DNA from: Nitrospira sp.
Lineage (GTDB): Bacteria; Nitrospirota; Nitrospiria; Nitrospirales; Nitrospiraceae
DNA length: 64,000 nt
Assembly (NCBI GenBank): GCA_024998685.1
Contig: JACOEH010000013.1
Coordinates: 45,702-109,701, forward strand
Reading direction: 5' to 3'
Shown: positions 43,522 through 53,372 of the stretch, one piece after another
Layout: each line of letters opens with the position of its first letter
Numbering within the stretch: the first letter of the stretch is position 1
The notes under the pieces: generated by a model
The model's input: the letters and a program-made list of their open reading frames with translations, nothing else
Told to the model about the DNA's origin: nothing
Database searches by the model: none
Made by a program: the position numbers and the translations under genes

Positions 43522-45458
43522 TGGCGCGGAAGAAACCTTTCTTCCAGGGATCCCTGGCGGTAGCGGAAGCCTCGCGGGATCGGACTCCCTATTCAGGTTT
43601 TCTGGCAGGTCTGTTCGAGGGGGTCGTGCGCCGCGATCTCTTCCGATCACAGACGATTCCGCAGGCCGGCAAAGCAGCAAAGGATTTTCTTGGACATTTG
43701 CGCCTCCTCCTGATCGAGAAAGTTGATCCAGAGAGCATCGACCGAGAGGGGGAAGTCGGCGAGGATGTGTTGACGGCACTCAAAGACATCGGCGCCTTCG
43801 GCCTGAAGATTCCCACGATCTATGGAGGACTCGGCCTCACTCAGTCGGACTACCACCGCGTCGCGACGCTGCTCGGGAGCCATGATGCTGCGACCACGGT
43901 CCTGATTTCGGCGCATAATTCGATCGGCGCGGCAGAACCGGTCAAGCTCATCGGAAATCTTGAGCAACAGCAACGATTGTTGCCGCGCCTCGCGCGTGGC
44001 GACATTTCCGGCTTTGCGCTCACGGAAAAGGGTGCCGGCTGCGATATTTGGGATCTCCGAACCTATGCCATCCCGGTGCGCGAGCACGGTGCCCTCGTGG
44101 GCTATCGACTCACCGGCGAAAAATTGTATACGACGAATGCACCCCGCCGGGACAATGAGTTCTTGGCATCGCTTCTGGTGGTGATCGCCCAAATCGTACA
44201 GGAGCCTAGGGAGATCGCTCGCCCTAAGCCGGAGCGGCGGTTCGGCGCCTTTGTCGTCGATACCCGGACACCGGGATGTCGCTGCACGCGCCTCCGCTAT
44301 ATGGGGGTCCGCGGGATTTACAACGGCGCCGTACAACTTAACGAGGTCTTCGTGCCGGTGGCCGACCGGTTGGGAGAAGAGGGAGAGGGATTACGACGCG
44401 CTCTGGAAAGCTTGACCGTAGGCCGGCTTACTCTGCCCGCCGCCTGCTTGGGCAATTTGAAGCAATGTCTATGGCTGGCTCGACAACGGGCGCAAGAGCG
44501 CATTCAATATGATCGCCCGATCGGTGAGCACACGGATATCGGGGCCAAGATTGTCCGTATAGCCTCGCGGGTCCTGGCGTTGGAAGCCTTGGTCACCATC
44601 ACAGGGACCTGGGCCGACTCCAAGGTTGATGTGCGGCTTGAGTCGGCAGCCGCCAAAATTCTCGCCACCGAATGGCTGCTCGAATCGGTGCTCGATCTCT
44701 TCCGCATTTATGGTGGACGCGGGTTCGAAACGTCGGAATCGCTTCGGCTCCATGGGGACGTGCCGGCGCCGATCGAACGCATGGTCCGAGATGCCTTGAT
44801 CAATGTCATTTGGGAGGGAACGAACGGGATCTTGACCCTTTGGATCGGGCGCGAAGGATTGGCGGAGTACGTCTCTCATGGAAAGGCCTTCTTGGAATTT
44901 CAGATCAGCGAGATGGTACAGGCCCTGCCGTTCTTCGCCAAAGTCACGGGCCGCTCTCTCAACCGCTTGCCCATGATCAAAGGATGGCCGGCGGCTGCAA
45001 CGCCCGAATCGGTGTGGGAGTGGTTTGTCACGAAAAAGGCGCGAGAACTCGCTCAAAAGTCGCTCTGGGTCACAGCCCGCCACCGTCAGGGACTCGCCCG
45101 CAAGCAACTGTTGATGACTCGCCTGGTCAAGGCCGGGGTACAACTCTTTGGGACGGAAGCGTTGTTATGGTACGCATCGCAGCAAGCCGTCCGCGATCAT
45201 GTGTTGGCTGATGAACTTCTCGAACACTTCTGTTCCCAGGTCAAAGAAGGATTCCACCCGACGCCCTTGCTTTCCCTGAGACAACCGTTGTGGCAAGACG
45301 ACTCTCGAGTGTTCCATTTGGCACGGAATATTCTGGCGGGAAAGGCTGAGTGGTTGGAAGAAGGGATCCTCGCTTGGAGCCCCGTTGGACACAGTGGGGA
45401 GGGCCGGCTCATGTCCACGATGAGAGAACAGATGGCAGGATTTCCCACAAAACATTAA
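43518..45458 (+). CDS. Acyl-CoA dehydrogenase, large (VLCAD/ACAD9-like)
   Basis: About 646 aa; the ATG at 43518 overlaps the patatin stop. It has the ACAD core (FALTEKGAGCDIWDL, YGGRGFETSE) with the catalytic Glu in WEGTNGIL and an extra C-terminal helical domain of about 180 residues as in very-long-chain enzymes. FAD-dependent oxidation of acyl-CoA to enoyl-CoA. It is the first oxidation step for the preceding operon. Confidence 0.88.
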   Translation: MMARKKPFFQGSLAVAEASRDRTPYSGFLAGLFEGVVRRDLFRSQTIPQAGKAAKDFLGHLRLLLIEKVDPESIDREGEVGEDVLTALKDIGAFGLKIPTIYGGLGLTQSDYHRVATLLGSHDAATTVLISAHNSIGAAEPVKLIGNLEQQQRLLPRLARGDISGFALTEKGAGCDIWDLRTYAIPVREHGALVGYRLTGEKLYTTNAPRRDNEFLASLLVVIAQIVQEPREIARPKPERRFGAFVVDTRTPGCRCTRLRYMGVRGIYNGAVQLNEVFVPVADRLGEEGEGLRRALESLTVGRLTLPAACLGNLKQCLWLARQRAQERIQYDRPIGEHTDIGAKIVRIASRVLALEALVTITGTWADSKVDVRLESAAAKILATEWLLESVLDLFRIYGGRGFETSESLRLHGDVPAPIERMVRDALINVIWEGTNGILTLWIGREGLAEYVSHGKAFLEFQISEMVQALPFFAKVTGRSLNRLPMIKGWPAAATPESVWEWFVTKKARELAQKSLWVTARHRQGLARKQLLMTRLVKAGVQLFGTEALLWYASQQAVRDHVLADELLEHFCSQVKEGFHPTPLLSLRQPLWQDDSRVFHLARNILAGKAEWLEEGILAWSPVGHSGEGRLMSTMREQMAGFPTKH

Positions 45459-45529
45459 GCGAAGAAGAAACATGTCGTCTCATCCAGATCACCCGTTAGA
45501 CATGAGGATCATGCCATGATGAGGTCAGC

Positions 45530-46492
45530 ATGACGGAAATTGCGGAATACTTCGAATTGGTCAAGGGGAGATATGGATTGAGCAGTGATTATGCCTTGGC
45601 GGAGAAGCTGGGAATCGCTCAACCCGAAGCAAATCTCATGCGGCGTGGGCTCAAAATCCCGAAGCCGGAATTGTGCATCAAGATCGCGAAACTTTTGAAC
45701 AAGAACCCGGTCGAACTCCTCCTGATCGCTCAAAAAGACAAGGCTCCGAAACAGGCCAAAGAGTACTGGACCTTGGCGCTGACGGCCGTCGATGTCATGC
45801 TTCATGTCCCCAAAAGTCCGAAATACATTCCCCGTAAGGTGGCGGCCATCGGGCAAGAACTCCGCCAGCTTGAAACGCAGACCTTGCTCTACGAAGGAGC
45901 CGAAGCGAATGCGGAAGCCATTCGACTCGTCCAGACGGCCGAGGAGTCCATCGACGCGATCATGGAGCGCTGGAACATCTGGAAAAAGGGAGAAGCGCTC
46001 TATCCAAGCTACCTCCTGGCGAACCAGGCGGCGGTCAAGCGGGGCGTCATGATCCGTCGCCTCTTGGTCCTGACGCGCGAGCAAATGCAGCAAGAGTCGG
46101 TCGTTACGGATGCCATCCAAGTCATGGACGACCAACATCGGGCCGGCATCAAGATCTTCTTTGCATTCCGTGAAGATCTCCAACGAGCGGCCGCCTTTCA
46201 ACGTTTCGAGGAAGACTACAGGCAGCAGGGGGCTGCGCGGGATCTCAACACGGTGATCTTCGACCGGGAAATTCTGATTTTTTCCCGGTCCTACGGCCAA
46301 GTACAGCTCGGAATCGTGGGTCCCACCACACCCATTACCATGATCAATCAACTGGAAATCACCTGGAAGCCGGAGTTGCTGCGGGAGCTTGACCCGGCTC
46401 CGCTCTTCGACATGACTCGATACGTCTTCGACTATTCCGGCCCACGGGCTTTCAAGATGGAATTGGAACGATTCATGAGAGCGATCACATGA
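45530..46492 (+). CDS. XRE-type HTH protein with large C-terminal domain
   Basis: 320 aa. The N-terminal 70 residues form a Cro/XRE-like helix-turn-helix (LSSDYALAEKLGIAQPEANL, then LCIKIAKLLNKNPVELLLIA). The remaining 250 residues are helical then mixed, with no family I recognise. Its stop overlaps the start of the PLP lyase by 4 bp, so it is likely a local regulator or partner of that enzyme. Confidence 0.6.
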   Translation: MTEIAEYFELVKGRYGLSSDYALAEKLGIAQPEANLMRRGLKIPKPELCIKIAKLLNKNPVELLLIAQKDKAPKQAKEYWTLALTAVDVMLHVPKSPKYIPRKVAAIGQELRQLETQTLLYEGAEANAEAIRLVQTAEESIDAIMERWNIWKKGEALYPSYLLANQAAVKRGVMIRRLLVLTREQMQQESVVTDAIQVMDDQHRAGIKIFFAFREDLQRAAAFQRFEEDYRQQGAARDLNTVIFDREILIFSRSYGQVQLGIVGPTTPITMINQLEITWKPELLRELDPAPLFDMTRYVFDYSGPRAFKMELERFMRAIT

Positions 46493-47895
46493 AATTCCCG
46501 TCGGAGCCGTTCAAGATCAAGGTGGTGGAACCCATCCGCCGCACGACCCGTGAAGAGCGTGACACACGGCTGCGCATCGCCGGCTACAATCTGTTTCAGG
46601 TCCCGGCCGAAAGTGTCTACGTCGATCTCTTGACCGATAGCGGCACGGCAGCCATGAGCGACAGGCAATGGGCGGGTCTGATGCTGGGGGATGAGTCCTA
46701 TGCCGGCAGCAGGAACTACTACCACCTGGAAGAGACGGTCAGATCGATCTTCGGCTACAAGCACGTCATTCCGACGCACCAGGGCCGCATGGCCGAGAAT
46801 CTTCTCTTCTCAACTATCGTCAAACCTGGAATGTGCGTCCCCAACAACATCCACTTCGACACGACGCGCGCCAACGTCGAGCATCAGGGGGCGGAGGCGC
46901 TCGACGTCGTCGTCAGGGAGGCCTACGATCCCCGCTGCGACCTGCCGTTCAAAGGGAACATCGATCTGCCCCGATTGGAGGAGACGATCAATCGAGCCGG
47001 ACCGGACAAGATTCCGCTGGTGATGATGACCATCACGAACAACAGCGGCGGCGGGCAACCGGTCTCGATGGATAATATTCGACGGACCCGTGGGCTGTTG
47101 GATCACTACCATATTCCGCTATTTTTCGATGCCTGCCGATTCGCAGAGAACTGCTTCTTCATCAAAGAGCGTGAGCCTGAATATGCCCACACATCGATCC
47201 TCGACATCGCACGGGAACTCTTCAGCTATGGAGACGGCTGCACCATGTCCGCGAAGAAGGACGGACTCGTGAACATCGGGGGATTTCTCAGCCTGAACGA
47301 CGGGCAGTGGGCACAGGACATTACCAATATGCTCATCCTGGTCGAAGGTTTTCCAACGTACGGCGGATTGGCGGGCCGTGACCTGGAAGCGATGGCCAGA
47401 GGACTTGAAGAGGTGCTCGACGAAGAATATTTGCGTTTCCGTATCGGCCAGGTTCGCTACCTGGGCGAATTGTTGGAGGGAGGTGGAGTACCGATCCTCA
47501 AACCCGTCGGCGGCCATGCGGTCTACCTCAATGCCAAAGAATTCCTCCCCCACATTCCGCAATCCGAATTTCCAGGACAAGCGCTGGCTGTCGCGCTCTA
47601 CCGGGACTTCGGCATCCGGGGGGTCGAAATCGGCACCCTCATGTTCGGCAAAAAAGATCCTGTGACCGGCGGAACAATTCACCCCGAGCTGGAGATGGTC
47701 AGACTCGCCGTTCCCCGGCGGGTCTATACGAATATGCAGATCACGTATGTCGCGGAATCAATCATCGAACTCTATCGAAGGCGCGAACTGATCCACGGCC
47801 TCGCGTTGATCCATGAGGCGCCGATGCTGCGCCACTTCACGGCGCGATTTGAAGAACTCCAAGGATCACCGTCCCTGGAACCGATGACCGTCTGA
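46489..47895 (+). CDS. tnaA: Tryptophanase-type beta-eliminating PLP lyase
   Basis: 468 aa, full length. PLP Lys257 is in MSAKKDG, with IPTHQGRMAEN and NNSGGGQPVS also conserved. Residue numbering matches Citrobacter tyrosine phenol-lyase, so key positions can be compared: Asp124 (HFDTTR) replaces its Thr124 and Ile381 (GVEIG) replaces its Arg381. Both are tryptophanase states. Predicted reaction: L-tryptophan to indole, pyruvate and ammonia. The middle of the protein also has tyrosine phenol-lyase-like stretches, so an assay would be needed to exclude it. Confidence 0.78.
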   Translation: MKFPSEPFKIKVVEPIRRTTREERDTRLRIAGYNLFQVPAESVYVDLLTDSGTAAMSDRQWAGLMLGDESYAGSRNYYHLEETVRSIFGYKHVIPTHQGRMAENLLFSTIVKPGMCVPNNIHFDTTRANVEHQGAEALDVVVREAYDPRCDLPFKGNIDLPRLEETINRAGPDKIPLVMMTITNNSGGGQPVSMDNIRRTRGLLDHYHIPLFFDACRFAENCFFIKEREPEYAHTSILDIARELFSYGDGCTMSAKKDGLVNIGGFLSLNDGQWAQDITNMLILVEGFPTYGGLAGRDLEAMARGLEEVLDEEYLRFRIGQVRYLGELLEGGGVPILKPVGGHAVYLNAKEFLPHIPQSEFPGQALAVALYRDFGIRGVEIGTLMFGKKDPVTGGTIHPELEMVRLAVPRRVYTNMQITYVAESIIELYRRRELIHGLALIHEAPMLRHFTARFEELQGSPSLEPMTV

Positions 47896-47904
47896 GGAGA
47901 CATC

Positions 47905-49848
47905 ATGGCCACCCTGTTCAAAGAGTTCGAGCGGATCGAGGCGGCGCGAGAGCGGTTGGCAGGCCGGAGTTTCATGGTGGGGCTGTTCGCAGGAAAACCT
48001 GACTTTTCGCTCTTCCTCACGCCGGAAGAGTCACCGGAAGAGCAGGCCGACTGGGAAGAATTCCGACCACGCTTGGAAACCTTTCTCATGACGCAGGTCG
48101 ATCCCGATGAAATCGAACGGACCGCGAAGATCCCCGACTCCGTCTTGAAAGGGCTCTTTGCGCTCGGCGCGTTCGGCATGAAGATCCCCAAACAGTATGG
48201 GGGGCTTGGATTTTCGCATACGAACTATGGGCGTGCCCTCATGCTCATGGCGAGCTGGAGCAACGCGCTGGCTCTCACCGTCGCCGTGCCGCAATCGATC
48301 GGCATCGCGATGCCGATCCTCATGTTCGGCAATGAGGAGCAGCGACGCAGGTACCTTCCCCTCGTTGCACGAGAAGCCGTGTCGGCCTTCGCCCTCACGG
48401 AACCGATGACCGGGTCTGATGCCGCGAACATTGCGACGGAGGCTGTTTTAGATTCCGCCGGGACAATGTTTGTCGTGAACGGCGAAAAACTGTGGTGCAC
48501 GAACGGTCCCATCGCCCGTTACGTGACGTTGATCGTGCGAGTACCGGCAAGGCGGACACAGCAGAACGGGCGGACAAGGTGGACGCCGGTTCCCAACGGC
48601 AAGGAAGCAGACGAGCATGTTCATACCGCCTTCATCCTTGATATGCGGACACCCGGTGTCCATATTCGACAACACTGCCGATTTGAAGGCTGTCGGGGCA
48701 TCGAAAACGCTCACATGACTTTCACCGATGTGCACATCCCGACGGAAAATGTCATCGGTGAAGTCGGCCGGGGGCTCAAGTACGCCTTGACCATCCTCAA
48801 TGTGGGTCGGGCGGTCAGCATCCCGGCGATTTGTCTGGGCATGGCCAAACAGGCATGGCAACCCACACTCGATCGGGCCAATCAACGATTTACTTTTCAG
48901 AAACCTCTCGGCACCAGGCAAACACAGCGCATGAGAGTCGGCCGCATGGCTTCGAATCTCTTCGCCATGGAGGCGCTCGCGTTCACTGCGTGGCGTATGG
49001 CCGATCAACACACCTACGATGTCCGAATCGAGGCCGCCCTGGCCAAGCTCTTCTGCTCCGAGAAGACGATTCAGTTCTTAAAAGACGCTCAAATCATTTT
49101 CGGGGGGATGGGATATGAAACGGCCCATTCCAAGCGGCTTCGTGGAGAGCCCGCGTTCGGCATCGAACAGCTGGTTCGCGATGCGGAGATGTACCGCATC
49201 GGCGAAGGGGCGACGGATGTCTTAAGACCGTTCGTTGCCCGCGAGGGGCTCAACCTGCATCTTGAGCGGGCCGGGCATGTCCTCGATGAACAGACGACGG
49301 ACGTTCGCCGACTCACCGAATTGCGGCAACTCGTGAAATTCTACATTCCTTGGTACAGAAGCCAATGGACGAGCAGCCCATTGCCTCCTCGCGCGGAGTT
49401 CGAATATTCGAGAGTCTGCTCCAAACTGCGCTTCGTCGAACAAGCAAGCCGTCGGCTTGCACGGACGATTTTTTACGTGATGCTGCTCCATCGACAGGCG
49501 CTTCGGGATGATCAAGGACGGCAAAACCGGATCGAGATGATCGGCGAAGATCTCTTGATGGTCGCAGCGACGGCGCTCTATGCAGAAGCTCAGGAGCGGA
49601 CCGGCGGGCATCCGGAGGTGTGGGATCTCGTGGAAGAGAACTTCCGAGATGCCCAACAGCGTGTCGAACGAAACCTTCGAGAACTACTCCGCAATCAGGA
49701 TGCAGCCGTCGCAAGCGTCGGCGAAAAGGCCCTCAGCGGTCGGTATCCTTCACTCACGTGCGGTATCATCCAGCGTAATCTTCAAGACTACTTGCGACAG
49801 GAGCGTACTCCCAGTACCGATGAAAAGAGGGAACAACAAGTAATCTGA
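47905..49848 (+). CDS. Acyl-CoA dehydrogenase, large (VLCAD/ACAD9-like), second copy
   Basis: 647 aa with FALTEPMTGSDAANIA, IFGGMGYETAHSKRLRG and the catalytic Glu in YRIGEGATDVLR, plus the long C-terminal domain. It starts 9 bp after the lyase stop. It is a diverged paralogue of 43518-45458. The usual YEGTN sequence is altered to IGEGATD, so chain-length preference may differ. Confidence 0.88.
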   Translation: MATLFKEFERIEAARERLAGRSFMVGLFAGKPDFSLFLTPEESPEEQADWEEFRPRLETFLMTQVDPDEIERTAKIPDSVLKGLFALGAFGMKIPKQYGGLGFSHTNYGRALMLMASWSNALALTVAVPQSIGIAMPILMFGNEEQRRRYLPLVAREAVSAFALTEPMTGSDAANIATEAVLDSAGTMFVVNGEKLWCTNGPIARYVTLIVRVPARRTQQNGRTRWTPVPNGKEADEHVHTAFILDMRTPGVHIRQHCRFEGCRGIENAHMTFTDVHIPTENVIGEVGRGLKYALTILNVGRAVSIPAICLGMAKQAWQPTLDRANQRFTFQKPLGTRQTQRMRVGRMASNLFAMEALAFTAWRMADQHTYDVRIEAALAKLFCSEKTIQFLKDAQIIFGGMGYETAHSKRLRGEPAFGIEQLVRDAEMYRIGEGATDVLRPFVAREGLNLHLERAGHVLDEQTTDVRRLTELRQLVKFYIPWYRSQWTSSPLPPRAEFEYSRVCSKLRFVEQASRRLARTIFYVMLLHRQALRDDQGRQNRIEMIGEDLLMVAATALYAEAQERTGGHPEVWDLVEENFRDAQQRVERNLRELLRNQDAAVASVGEKALSGRYPSLTCGIIQRNLQDYLRQERTPSTDEKREQQVI

Positions 49849-49910
49849 GCTGCTTTACCGCCTCGCCTGAGGCACAGGTGCGGGCCGCCGTTCTTGGTGG
49901 GACGATCAAC

Positions 49911-50342
49911 TCATCCTTGCGGCAACTTCGCAATGAAGTGCTGAATGTGGTCCAAATACACGGGAATCCGGCGGACCGCGACAGGCAACGCCTCATACAC
50001 TCGCTCAGGATCGATGTCGTCGTATTCGTGCACAATCCGGTTGCGGAGTCCGGCAGCGATGGCCGTCTCCTTGGCAAGATCGGCCGTCATGACGCCGAGC
50101 GTGCCGAGGCGCATAAAGGATTCGTGATAGTCCTTGGGCGGCGCGTGGCCGGACTCGGTGATCAGATGAAAATTGATGTCGATCATACGGCCGATGGCCC
50201 GTTCGAGATACCGCTCGGCCAAGGCTTCATTGATGGAATCCTCCAGGTACTGCGCGCGTGACAATTGGGACAGCCGGGTCATCGCGGCCACGTCATCGAG
50301 GATGAGGCGCATCTTTCTGGTGATAAGTTGTCGGTCGATCAT
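49911..50342 (-). CDS. hepT: HepT-type RNase/HEPN toxin
   Basis: 143 aa from the ATG at 50342, which overlaps the stop of the nucleotidyltransferase gene. A DUF86/HEPN helical protein. The catalytic Rx4HxY motif is RNRIVHEYDD. It is expected to cleave RNA and be neutralised by AMPylation from its partner MntA. The first 50 residues of the listed ORF lie within the partner gene and are not real. Confidence 0.85.
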   Translation of the reverse strand: MIDRQLITRKMRLILDDVAAMTRLSQLSRAQYLEDSINEALAERYLERAIGRMIDINFHLITESGHAPPKDYHESFMRLGTLGVMTADLAKETAIAAGLRNRIVHEYDDIDPERVYEALPVAVRRIPVYLDHIQHFIAKLPQG

Positions 50343-50770
50343 GGGCGGGAAGGCTCGGCTACCAAGTCCGACAATCGCCGGGCGACATACCGGCGCTCCA
50401 ATTCCAAGTAAGGTCGAAAGTCTTGGTACGCTTTGAAGGCGTGGAGACGCAGACGGGCGAGGTCTTGGGGCATCCCGAACAGGACACGGCAAGACTCAAC
50501 GATTTTCTTGAGGAAGAGAGGGTCCGTCCCATTGAGGATCGCCAGATCTACTGTGCGTCCAGGGAACCGCGTCTGCAATGCCTCTTGCACATCTAGAACG
50601 GTCTGAAACGAGGCGTAGGGTGTCTCAAATTGAATCGCCAGGTCCAGATCGCTGCGATCATGGGTCGTTCCTGTGACCGTTGACCCAAACTGGAGGATCA
50701 AACGAATCTTGAAACGCTGCGCGAGTTCCCTCAACCCCGATACTGCTTCTGTGATGCCTTCCTCGCTCAT
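50339..50770 (-). CDS. mntA: MntA-type nucleotidyltransferase antitoxin
   Basis: 143 aa from Met8 of the listed ORF (GGAGCGGGGA upstream). Minimal nucleotidyltransferase fold with the motif GSTVTGTTHDRSDLDLAI (GSx10DxD). In known HepT-MntA systems it attaches AMP to a HepT Tyr in the RX4HXY motif. Upstream of and overlapping HepT by 4 bp. Confidence 0.85.
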   Translation of the reverse strand: MSEEGITEAVSGLRELAQRFKIRLILQFGSTVTGTTHDRSDLDLAIQFETPYASFQTVLDVQEALQTRFPGRTVDLAILNGTDPLFLKKIVESCRVLFGMPQDLARLRLHAFKAYQDFRPYLELERRYVARRLSDLVAEPSRP

Positions 50771-50923
50771 TCCCCGCTCCGAGGGTTTCATCCAGACCGT
50801 AACTTAGCTGAGAATCGTTTCGTTGTCTATGCGCCCCGGTTGTTGCGTGTGTTGTAATATCATGACGGACGCATGGGTAATAACTGTGACCGCCATTGCG
50901 TCTCGCCAAGAGGAGGTAAGTCT

Positions 50924-51940
50924 ATGCGCGCCTGGTTGATGGACTCCTATGATGGAGTGGAACAGTTGCGGCTTGGCAAGGTGCCGGAGGCTCAGCCAGG
51001 CCCGACAGAGGTGCTGCTCAAAGTGAGGTATGCCGCACTCAACCCCGCCGATGCATTTCTGGCGCAAGGGCTCTATCCGGCCAAGCCCACCCTGCCGCAC
51101 ATCCTGGGGCGCGATGGTGTGGGAGATGTCGAAGCCGTGGGATCGTATGTAGAGCACATCCGTGTTGGTGAAACCGTCGGGATTCTGCGCTGCGAAACGG
51201 GAGTGGAAACGCCGGGAACGTTGGCCGAAAAAGTCGTCGTGCCCGCAGAAAGTCTGGTCCGTATTCCTGCCGGTTGGTCTCTCGAAGAAATGGCCGGTGC
51301 GCCCCTTGTCTTCTTAACTGCCTGGCAGGCTCTCACACAGTGGAGCGATCCTCCGGCCCCTCCAGTGGAAAAATCCATCCTCCTCGTGACCGGCGCGTCA
51401 GGCGGAGTCGGGGTTGCGTCCCTGTTGCTTGGAAAATCGATGAACCTGATTGTGATGGCTTTATCGCGCGATGAAGAGAAAAGAGCCAAGCTGAAGACGC
51501 TCGGAGCTGATTTCGTGTTTGATCCGGGAGACAGGAACCTAAGGCGATCAGTATCTGCTGCGATCAGTCCGAGGAAAGTCCATTTGGTGATCGACTGCGT
51601 GGGCGGCAAACTGTTGCCTCACGTGATCGCCATCCTTGGTTATGGCGGGCGGATCAGCATCGTCGGCAGGAGTGGAGGAACTGTGCCGGAGTTTAATACA
51701 GCCACCTTGTTGTTCCACCGCATCCGCATGGGCGGTGTCGCAGTCGGAGACTATACCGCTCAAACAGCTCAGACCGCGTGGAAGGAGATCGTCGATCGGC
51801 TGAGGACCATCGGGCGTCGTCCACAAGTGGACAGTATCGTCCCGTTTGAAGATGTCAAAAAAGGCTTCGCACGATTGGCACGGGGTCCCATGGGGAAAGT
51901 GTTGGTGCGCGTCGCGGCGGAGAACAAACACGATTTGTAG
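50924..51940 (+). CDS. Quinone oxidoreductase/zinc-type alcohol dehydrogenase-like (MDR)
   Basis: 338 aa from the ATG after AGAGGAGGTAAG; the listed start lies 17 codons upstream. GroES-like fold (LGRDGVGDVEAVGSYV) and Rossmann motif LVTGASGGVGVASLL. Zinc Cys residues are mostly absent, as in quinone reductase-like members. It lies alone between two toxin-antitoxin pairs, so no pathway can be inferred. Confidence 0.8.
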   Translation: MRAWLMDSYDGVEQLRLGKVPEAQPGPTEVLLKVRYAALNPADAFLAQGLYPAKPTLPHILGRDGVGDVEAVGSYVEHIRVGETVGILRCETGVETPGTLAEKVVVPAESLVRIPAGWSLEEMAGAPLVFLTAWQALTQWSDPPAPPVEKSILLVTGASGGVGVASLLLGKSMNLIVMALSRDEEKRAKLKTLGADFVFDPGDRNLRRSVSAAISPRKVHLVIDCVGGKLLPHVIAILGYGGRISIVGRSGGTVPEFNTATLLFHRIRMGGVAVGDYTAQTAQTAWKEIVDRLRTIGRRPQVDSIVPFEDVKKGFARLARGPMGKVLVRVAAENKHDL

Positions 51941-52113
51941 GACCCGTCCCTGAGAGTGGGATCAATGATGCCGCACTGTGTGTGAGGTTGCGGGGGAAGT
52001 CCGGGGCAAAGTGATGAGCGTCAACGCTATAGGGCCACTGGTCTCAATTTTTGATAGGACAAGAGATGTTGCGATCAGATTAACAGCCTCGCGCTGCCCG
52101 TGGCCCCCTGTCA

Positions 52114-52425
52114 TCAGGCTGCGCTTTTAGCGGACCGCACTCGAACTTTCACTTCGACCCGCGATCCGAGACGGTTGAGAATCATGATCAGCCGGTCAGC
52201 GGTGAAACGTCCGAGATCGGCGCGGCGAATACGCGAAAAATCGGCCGCGGCGACGCCGGTCCGGACATGGGCGCCACGGACTGTCAAACGTTCGCGGTCC
52301 AGCACCTGTATGATCTCGGTGGCGAGAATCGCCTTGAACTGTTCAGCGTCCGCATTGTTGCGGCCGAGATCGCGAAACACATTGCCACTACCACGTCCGA
52401 CTTCCAATTTATCTTTCCCCCTCAT
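52114..52425 (-). CDS. HigA-type XRE antitoxin
   Basis: 103 aa with a helix-turn-helix (LTVRGAHVRTGVAAADFSRI, then FTADRLIMILNRLG), matching the HigA/COG5606 antitoxin family. It overlaps the toxin stop by 4 bp, so both are co-translated. It would bind DNA and neutralise the RelE/HigB-like partner. Confidence 0.8.
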   Translation of the reverse strand: MRGKDKLEVGRGSGNVFRDLGRNNADAEQFKAILATEIIQVLDRERLTVRGAHVRTGVAAADFSRIRRADLGRFTADRLIMILNRLGSRVEVKVRVRSAKSAA

Positions 52426-52775
52426 GAGAGCATCTCCTTCAAACGCTTCAGACGATTCCTGATCAGCTCAATCTCGCGTGGTGGTGTCTTACTGCCCGTG
52501 GTGGATTTCTTCTGAAAGGCATGGACCACCCAAATCTCATGCGATAACTGGACGGCGTACACAACTCGGAACGCATCACCTTTGAACGGCAGCGCGATCT
52601 CAAATACGCCGGAGCCCAATCCCTGGAGCGGCTTCACGAGATCGGCCTTGCCCCCTTCCGCTGCGATTGTTAGGGCCGCAAGGCACACTGATTGAGCCCC
52701 TTCGGGAAATCGTCTGAAGTCGTTCAACGCGGCCTTAATCCACGAAACGGGGCGCGTCTTACGGATTTCGGTCAT
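52422..52775 (-). CDS. HigB/RelE-type mRNase toxin (Gp49-like)
   Basis: 117 aa, a phage-derived Gp49-like/RelE fold. Recognisable pieces are KPLQGLGSGVFEIAL and FRVVYAV, followed by WVVHAFQKKSTTGSKTP. It is expected to cleave ribosome-bound mRNA. Toxin-first order with the antitoxin downstream is the HigBA arrangement. Confidence 0.83.
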   Translation of the reverse strand: MTEIRKTRPVSWIKAALNDFRRFPEGAQSVCLAALTIAAEGGKADLVKPLQGLGSGVFEIALPFKGDAFRVVYAVQLSHEIWVVHAFQKKSTTGSKTPPREIELIRNRLKRLKEMLS

Positions 52776-52974
52776 CGGCTACGCCGCACATACCGTATGT
52801 TGTCACATCTGACAACATGTTTCAAGGGTGCGCTGCGACACACTGACGGCATGACCACATCGTAAGAACTTCCGTTATTGACTCCGGCACTGGTATGTTG
52901 AGCAGCGTGGACGGCACGACCCAGACGCGACCATCAGGATGATCGTTCACATTCCAATGAGGCAACACCCAGAT

Positions 52975-53321
52975 TCACGACTTCAGTCCTAACTGTTTAC
53001 GAATCTGTTTATAGAGGGTTAGGCTGGAACAGTCGGCGGATAGAAATGGCACAAGCATGTACTCCATGACTACGCACGCACTCTTCATGACTACCAATTT
53101 ATAGGCTTCTTCTTATTGTTATGTCGCGCATAGCCCATTTCATCGAGCACCCATTGATGGGTCGTCCATTTTCCACCTTGTTTTGAGTCACGTCTGGTCA
53201 GAACGGCGACAAGGGCATCACTGTCCTTGATGCGCTGCTGAACAGCTGGCGTGAGTTGTTCTCCTGCAAGACGTTCTCCCGTTTCGACATGAATCAGATG
53301 GCTGGTCCTCCCCTGCCAAGG
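52975..53321 (-). pseudogene. TIR-like effector gene remnant
   Basis: The minus strand gives ERLAGEQLTPAVQQRIKDSD, then ALVAVLTRRD, then KWTTHQWVLDEMGYAR in one frame up to a TAG, and then in a shifted frame EYMLVPFLSADCSS to a TGA. The pattern (I..SD-LVAVLTRRD, W..SQWVLDE.GYA) matches the signalling or effector-like domains resembling TIR found in bacterial conflict proteins. It has no start, so it is a decayed gene fragment lying directly after the DUF4071-type gene. Confidence 0.55.
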
Positions 53322-53372
53322 CTACCGGCTGTTGTCGAGACTCCGTCGCTATAGGTGAACCTTCTTGAAGCC

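Noticed and set aside
46489-47895. Annotation as tyrosine phenol-lyase
   Set aside because: Overall length and several stretches fit, but Asp124 and Ile381 are the tryptophanase states.
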